The notes under the pieces were generated by a model. It was not told the origin of the DNA, made no database searches, and saw only the letters and a program-made list of their open reading frames with translations. A DNA stretch of 10,580 nt from Chloroflexota bacterium (GTDB lineage: Bacteria; Chloroflexota; Anaerolineae; Promineifilales; Promineifilaceae), in NCBI GenBank assembly GCA_020353135.1, contig CP070688.1, positions 679,293 through 689,872 on the forward strand. The letters are read 5' to 3'. A program made the translations under genes and the position numbers. Each line of letters opens with the position of its first letter. Within the stretch, counting starts at the first letter, position 1. Below are positions 8,001 through 10,580 of this stretch, piece after piece.

Positions 8001-8884
8001 GCCATGGCTCCCCTGGGTCGGGAACCAAAATGAACCACCGGGCGTTGCTGGGTATTCCGCTACTGTTCGGCGACGAAATATACGGCGGGCTCATCATGTT
8101 CTATGCGGAGGAACGAGAGTTCTCAGACGACGATCTGGACCTGGGCCGCACCTTTGGCGATCAGGCGATTCTGGCCATCGCCAACGATGGTCTGCGCCGG
8201 CAGGCTGCGCAAACGGCTGTTGCCTCAGAGCGCAGCCGGTTGGCCCGCGAACTCCACGATGCGGTAACTCAGACTATCTTCTCGGCCAGCCTGCTGACAG
8301 AGACCCTCGGACCGATCTGGGAATCGGACCAAGATGAAGGTCGAAAGCTCTTGAGCGAGCTACGTCAACTCACCCGCGGCGCGCTAGCCGAAATGCGGAC
8401 TCTGTTACTAGAATTGCGGCCCTCTGCGCTGGAGGAAAGCAGGCTGCCAAGCTTGCTGGGCCAACTGGCTGAGGCGGTCACCGGCCGCACCGGCATCCCG
8501 GTGGAAACTCACATTGACGAGACTCGCGAGCTGCCGGTCAACGTGCGCATTGCGCTGTACCGGATAGCTCAGGAGGCTCTAAATAACGTCGTCAAACATG
8601 CCCGAGCATCTCAGGTGACGATTGCCCTGCGCGACTGTTGCGATGGCTATGGCGTGATTCTGACGGTCAGGGATAATGGAAGGGGCTTCGATCCGGAACA
8701 GGTGCCGGCCGGCAGGTTGGGTCTGGGCATCATCCGTGAACGAGCGGCGGCGATTAACGCCCGCTTGTCACTCACAAGTACATCTGGCCAGGGAACCACG
8801 GTAGAGGCGGCCTGGGAAGGTGACCTTACTGCCGGCGTGGAAGCGGGGACAGAGGCAGATAGGCCGCACGCCAAGGAAGACTAA
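5051..8884 (+). CDS. lipoprotein-type propeller sensor histidine kinase (Reg_prop x14, Y_Y_Y, TM, GAF, HisKA_3, HATPase)
   Basis: This 1277-residue sensor kinase should autophosphorylate His1069 and pass phosphate to a NarL-type regulator. Residues 1-21 are a signal peptide ending in a lipobox, VSAC, with Cys21. Residues 56-708 carry 14 Reg_prop blades with the consensus LWIGT..GGLNRYD, probably two seven-bladed propellers. A Y_Y_Y domain follows at about 755-830 ('YAYLMEGFDKTWN', 'YTNLPPGNYTF'). One membrane span lies at 836-857, then a charged coiled coil (862-895) and a GAF domain (about 897-1045). HisKA_3 contains 'ARELHDAVTQTIFS' with the HDxxxQ phosphatase motif of NarX-type kinases. 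HATPase motifs are 'QEALNNVVKHA' (1174-1184), 'RDNGRGFD' (1207-1214) and 'GLGIIRERA' (1224-1232). All catalytic motifs look intact. I chose the ATG at 5051 because it places the signal peptide at the terminus; an in-frame ATG at 4964 would add 29 polar residues before it. Shine-Dalgarno support is mediocre (AGGGAAGA 13 nt upstream). The regulator gene follows after 77 bp. Confidence 0.92.
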   Translation: MNSRQITALVVSILIFVVSACQTAAGEPPPFSPELMDDRSVGATDLPPPALAGNARFDHLSLEQGLSQSTVTAMLQDSQGFMWFGTRDGLNRYDGYSFKVLKHDSADPASLADNAIASIFEDRSGTLWIGTEGGGLERFDRDAESFTHYRSDPEDATSISSNTVTAIVEDPAGTLWVGTDSGLNRFDHQTETFSFHPNEFDPLNFPYGTNYVTDFIAEDSGRLWIATLGGLLSFEAEAASFRYHQLMPSDKRIIPNGPGWPPINSFFQDDEGLLWLATDDDGLIAYEPGTGRTEHYTEDINGANSLSHNTVHAVYQDQSGKIWAGTQLGLDLVDPDSREVIRYQHDPLRTESLSDNEIRSLYADESGVLWIGTLIGGINKLDPYKTKFRHVRSTGDPADGLSHPQVLALYQDDQDSLWIGTGDGLNMLDPQTGMMSHYIHDPDDPSSLSSDYVTSIVQDQSGVLWIGTHGGLNRLNRPGGNFSRVQADPADSHSLSSDLINALFEDQAGYLWVGTDGVGLSRRDPANGRFDHYSYVEANRPPETLGLNHILSFQEDDNNYLWIGTMGGLIRFDQGEQALTYYRHEPGDASSLAHDLVNDIHLDQGGRLWLATGGGLDRYDPAADSFSHITEEDGLPNNMILGILEDSSGLLWISSNHGLTRYDPDTGAMRNYDTSDGLQSFEFNRGARLKNRRGEMLFGGVNGFNVFQPEDIRDNPYRPPLVVTDMRILNESVPFGPDSNLQKPIEQTDRVKLSGQDTVFSFELAALHYGAPDDIQYAYLMEGFDKTWNFLGNRRYATYTNLPPGNYTFRAVGSNSDGVWNEEGLSLEVLVPRPFWQSLWFISLVFFAILAAVYGGFRLRSRSLAARTHELEEQVARRTVEIERRRQIAEGLREILVLLNSQRSLEESLHYIVAQAAKLTDAEDAVIFRLGTDTSMTIVATNPGGQIRYRPDAELLAITDDWAAKNMFAAELLIVPDLDDYWSSHGSPGSGTKMNHRALLGIPLLFGDEIYGGLIMFYAEEREFSDDDLDLGRTFGDQAILAIANDGLRRQAAQTAVASERSRLARELHDAVTQTIFSASLLTETLGPIWESDQDEGRKLLSELRQLTRGALAEMRTLLLELRPSALEESRLPSLLGQLAEAVTGRTGIPVETHIDETRELPVNVRIALYRIAQEALNNVVKHARASQVTIALRDCCDGYGVILTVRDNGRGFDPEQVPAGRLGLGIIRERAAAINARLSLTSTSGQGTTVEAAWEGDLTAGVEAGTEADRPHAKED
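5216..7174 (+). repeat. fourteen Reg_prop propeller blades (protein repeat)
   Basis: Key tryptophans of the W-x-x-T motif fall at residues 83, 128, 176, 224, 275, 323, 370, 418, 465, 512, 562, 609 and 652 of the kinase, so the period is mostly 47-48 residues with extremes of 43 and 51. A fourteenth degenerate blade reads 'EMLFGGVNGFN' (695-705). The DNA word ctctggatcgg recurs (for example near 5430, 6440 and 6731), but overall the blades have diverged well beyond recent duplication. Confidence 0.85.
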
Positions 8885-8961
8885 GGGTTATTGGATTAGC
8901 GACTCTAGTCTGCGTGACAGCGACCGGCTGGACAATTAACTGACAGGCAAAGGACAGGACT

Positions 8962-9606
8962 ATGGCTTCGACGGAACCGATACGAGTGATGCTTGTTGAC
9001 GATCACGACATGGTGCGCCGTGGACTGGCGGCATTTCTGCAAGTGAAGCCCGACCTGCAGTTGGTTGGCGAAGCCCGCGATGGGGCCGAAGCGCTGGAAG
9101 TTTGTCGGGAAGTCCGGCCCGATGTCATCTTGATGGACCTGGTGATGCCTGAGATGGATGGCGCGCAGGCCACCCGGCTAATCCGCGAGCGATTCCCAAC
9201 GGTGCAGGTTATCGCCCTGACCAGCTTCCAGGAAAAGGATCTGATTCGTGATGCGCTGGAAGCCGGAGCGATCGGCTATCTGCTGAAGAACGTCACCGTG
9301 GACGAATTGGCGGCGGCCATCAGGGCCGCCCATTTCGGCCAATCTACCCTGGCGCCCGAGGCCGTTCAAGCCTTGCTCCGGCCGCCGCCCAGCGAGCCGG
9401 AAAAACCATCCTACGATCTGACAGGACGCGAGATGGAGGTGCTGGAGTTGCTGGTCGAGGGGCTGAACAACCGGGAAATCGCCGAACGCCTTTTCGTTAG
9501 CCGGGCCACCGCCAAGGCCCATGTCAGCCACATCCTCGACAAAATGGGAGTTTCCAATCGAGCCGAGGCGATTGCCGTTGCCTTGCGCGAGCAAATCGTC
9601 CTGTAA
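8962..9606 (+). CDS. NarL/LuxR-family DNA-binding response regulator
   Basis: The 214-residue protein has a receiver domain (about 6-122) and a LuxR-type helix-turn-helix (about 150-214). Receiver chemistry is complete: Asp13-Asp14 acidic pair, phospho-acceptor Asp59 in 'ILMDLVMPEMDG', Thr87 and Lys109 in 'YLLKN'. The output domain shows the family pattern 'LTGREMEVLELLVEGLNNREIAERLFVS' in two overlapping parts (153-169 and 168-180), then 'TAKAHVSHILDKMGVSNR' (183-200). The start is supported by AAAGGA (8949-8954), 7 nt before the ATG. It lies 77 bp behind the kinase on the same strand with no terminator between them, and HisKA_3 kinases normally pair with this regulator class. It is therefore the likely cognate partner, controlling transcription in response to the propeller sensor. 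Target promoters are unknown. Confidence 0.95.
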   Translation: MASTEPIRVMLVDDHDMVRRGLAAFLQVKPDLQLVGEARDGAEALEVCREVRPDVILMDLVMPEMDGAQATRLIRERFPTVQVIALTSFQEKDLIRDALEAGAIGYLLKNVTVDELAAAIRAAHFGQSTLAPEAVQALLRPPPSEPEKPSYDLTGREMEVLELLVEGLNNREIAERLFVSRATAKAHVSHILDKMGVSNRAEAIAVALREQIVL

Positions 9607-9672
9607 GGCGAGGCCAACTCTCATCTCCCGGACCCCGTACCAGCGATAGTAGCCACCTGGCCTATGGACAAA

Positions 9673-9710
9673 TGCCTCAGGTGACCGATGCCCCTGAGCA
9701 GTTTCTGTTT
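9673..9710 (+). terminator. weak intrinsic terminator candidate after the NarL-type regulator
   Basis: CTCAGG (9676-9681) pairs with CCTGAG (9693-9698) across an 11-nt loop. Two more pairs (T9673-A9700, G9674-C9699) extend the stem past one bulged C. The following stretch, GTTTCTGTTT, is T-rich but interrupted, so termination may be partial. Confidence 0.35.
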
Positions 9711-9731
9711 TACACTGCAAGCAAATGGATG

Positions 9732-9747
9732 CCCGGCGCTGGCCGGG
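9732..9747 (+). promoter_or_regulatory. GC-rich hairpin just upstream of a ribosome binding site
   Basis: CCCGGC (9732-9737), loop GCTG and GCCGGG (9742-9747) make a perfect 6-bp all-GC stem with a 4-nt loop. It ends 4 nt before GGAAGG (9752-9757), the Shine-Dalgarno of the receiver gene at 9764. It could shape translation or mRNA stability; the function is inferred. Confidence 0.4.
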
Positions 9748-9763
9748 TGACGGAAGGTAAAAA

Positions 9764-10150
9764 ATGCGCGTCTTGCTTGCAGATGATCATCCACAAGTAC
9801 GCTTTGCCCTAAGCACACTGCTCAAGCGCCGGCCGGAGATCGTCGTGGTGGGTGAAGCCAAGGATGCTGACGAAGTAATGGCCTGCCTGTCGGCCGGGGC
9901 GGCCGACTTATTGCTGATTGATTGGCAACTACCCGGATTGGCCGAGGCCGGATCCATTCCAGCTTTACGGGGAAGCCACCCCGATCTGATGATCGTTGCC
10001 TTGAGTAGCCGACCGGAACTAGGGCATGAGGCAATGGCCCAGGGTGCGGACGATTTTGTCAGCAAGATTGATCCCCCGGAAAGCCTGCTCGGTGCAATTG
10101 CCGCTTGTTTTGTGCGCCTTGAGGAGCATCAGTCGGAGGTCCTGTCGTGA
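9764..10150 (+). CDS. receiver-only (single-domain) response regulator
   Basis: The 128-residue protein consists of a receiver domain with no output domain. Phosphorylation residues are present: Asp8-Asp9, Asp53 in 'LLLIDWQLPG', Ser81 at the Thr/Ser position and Lys101 in 'FVSKIDPP'. Single-domain receivers act by protein-protein contact or as phosphate sinks and relays. The sequence resembles the receiver part of NarL-type regulators (the opening 'RVLLADDHPQVRFAL'), so it may derive from one that lost its DNA-binding half; the ORF ends cleanly in a coupled gene, so it is not obviously a broken fragment. GGAAGG (9752-9757) lies 6 nt before the ATG. The stop codon overlaps the GTG start of the next gene. 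A weak terminator separates it from the NarL-type gene, so it may have its own promoter or depend on read-through. The upstream kinase is a plausible phosphodonor. Confidence 0.9.
   Translation: MRVLLADDHPQVRFALSTLLKRRPEIVVVGEAKDADEVMACLSAGAADLLLIDWQLPGLAEAGSIPALRGSHPDLMIVALSSRPELGHEAMAQGADDFVSKIDPPESLLGAIAACFVRLEEHQSEVLS
10135..10140 (+). promoter_or_regulatory. strong ribosome binding site inside the receiver gene
   Basis: GGAGGT lies 6 nt before the GTG at 10147. It supports that non-ATG start and therefore the GTGA stop/start overlap. Confidence 0.75.
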
Positions 10151-10440
10151 TTGAGAAACAGCGCTGGGAATATCTAACCCGCTTCCTATATGCCAGCATT
10201 GAGAATGAAGGGGCCAAAGCTTATATTCAGGAGAAGTGGCCTGGCTGGGAAGCGCGGAAATACTCGCCCGAGACGATGATCCCCGAACTGAATGAGCTGG
10301 GCGACGAGGGCTGGGAACTGGTTCACATGCAGCCTATCGGCGCCGTCGGCAACAAGAGGGACGTCGGCTTCGTGGCCGGAGAGGCCATGCCTCGCTGGAG
10401 CAACAGCTACTTCTGCGTGTTCAAGCGGCCGCGACGGTAA
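10147..10440 (+). CDS. small DUF4177-like protein
   Basis: The 97-residue protein has a GTG start. It matches the DUF4177 pattern: 'WEYLTRFLY' (7-15) near the amino end, the core 'LNELGDEGWELVHMQP' (48-63) and a closing strand 'NSYFCVFKRP' (86-95). Known members are short, cytosolic and without an assigned biochemical role. Between the core and the last strand is a basic, Gly-containing insert (64-85). There is no signal peptide or membrane segment. The start overlaps the receiver stop as GTGA and has an excellent Shine-Dalgarno, so the two proteins should be made in matched amounts and may work together (inference). The next 140 bp carry inverted repeats and no gene I can support. Confidence 0.8.
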   Translation: MIEKQRWEYLTRFLYASIENEGAKAYIQEKWPGWEARKYSPETMIPELNELGDEGWELVHMQPIGAVGNKRDVGFVAGEAMPRWSNSYFCVFKRPRR

Positions 10441-10444
10441 GAAG

Positions 10445-10493
10445 CCTGGCTTTTGTTGATCTCTGGTCAGAATTCTATTGCCAAAAAGCCAGG
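10445..10493. repeat. 10-bp perfect inverted repeat downstream of the DUF4177-like gene
   Basis: CCTGGCTTTT (10445-10454) and AAAAGCCAGG (10484-10493) are exact reverse complements separated by 29 nt. It starts 4 bp after the stop codon. The stem lacks a following T run in either direction, so it is not a standard terminator, though it could still protect or end the transcript. Confidence 0.6.
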
Positions 10494-10496
10494 ATA

Positions 10497-10510
10497 GTGA
10501 CACCTGTCAC
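10497..10510. promoter_or_regulatory. operator-like 14-bp dyad
   Basis: GTGACA-CC-TGTCAC is a perfect dyad with 6-bp arms and a 2-bp centre, the geometry of a binding site for a dimeric regulator. No protein can be named from it. It may belong to a gene beyond the right edge. Confidence 0.4.
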
Positions 10511-10519
10511 CATGGTCAA

Positions 10520-10533
10520 GCCCTTGGCAGGGC
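10520..10533. repeat. short hairpin GCCCT/AGGGC
   Basis: GCCCT (10520-10524), loop TGGC and AGGGC (10529-10533) form a 5-bp GC-rich stem. It is the third inverted repeat within 90 bp. No T run follows. Confidence 0.4.
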
Positions 10534-10580
10534 AATATCAGTTTCAGAGAACAATTCGGAATGATATTTCTTGGCTAATA

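Noticed and set aside
9178..9720. Minus-strand 180-codon frame under the NarL-type regulator
   Set aside because: It is antisense to a complete receiver plus LuxR protein and shows no recognisable domain.

Overview
The window reads as an ordinary chromosomal stretch from a bacterium of the phylum Chloroflexota, most likely the Anaerolineae/Caldilineae/Ardenticatenia side. This is an inference from protein style, not a database result. The clues are a membrane-anchored protein with a Thr/Pro linker built on PTNTPVP units, a GT39-type membrane glycosyltransferase carrying the GYRHILP and NIDWGQD signatures, a giant propeller sensor kinase paired with a NarL-type regulator, and moderately high GC. 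I see no rRNA, tRNA, CRISPR array, transposase or phage gene.

Layout, left to right. Positions 1-648 (minus strand) hold an FMN-binding split-barrel protein of the pyridoxamine-phosphate-oxidase/NimA-like type; it runs off the left edge. A divergent intergenic region of about 220 bp follows. Two plus-strand genes then lie 28 bp apart: a membrane-anchored protein with a Thr/Pro-rich stalk and a small C-terminal beta-type domain (868-1632), and a 756-residue glycosyltransferase with a large C-terminal soluble part (1661-3931). Convergent to these is a type I methionine aminopeptidase on the minus strand (4019-4789). The 261 bp before the next gene contain a palindrome over the map start, a small dyad and a REP-like short motif.

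The right half (5051-10440) is a signalling block on the plus strand. It starts with a 1277-residue sensor histidine kinase: lipoprotein signal, 14 propeller blades, Y_Y_Y domain, one membrane span, coiled coil, GAF, HisKA_3 and HATPase. Next come a NarL/LuxR-family response regulator, a receiver-only response regulator, and a small DUF4177-like protein whose GTG start overlaps the receiver stop codon (GTGA). The last 140 bp carry three inverted repeats in a row.

Likely logic: the extracytoplasmic propellers and Y_Y_Y domain sense something outside the cell. The kinase core phosphorylates the NarL-type regulator, which controls transcription, and perhaps also the receiver-only protein, which may act with the DUF4177-like partner. 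The two points most worth following up are the kinase that appears both lipidated and membrane-spanning, and the translationally coupled receiver/DUF4177 pair. A second, separate idea is that the GT39 enzyme glycosylates the Thr-rich stalk of its upstream neighbour.
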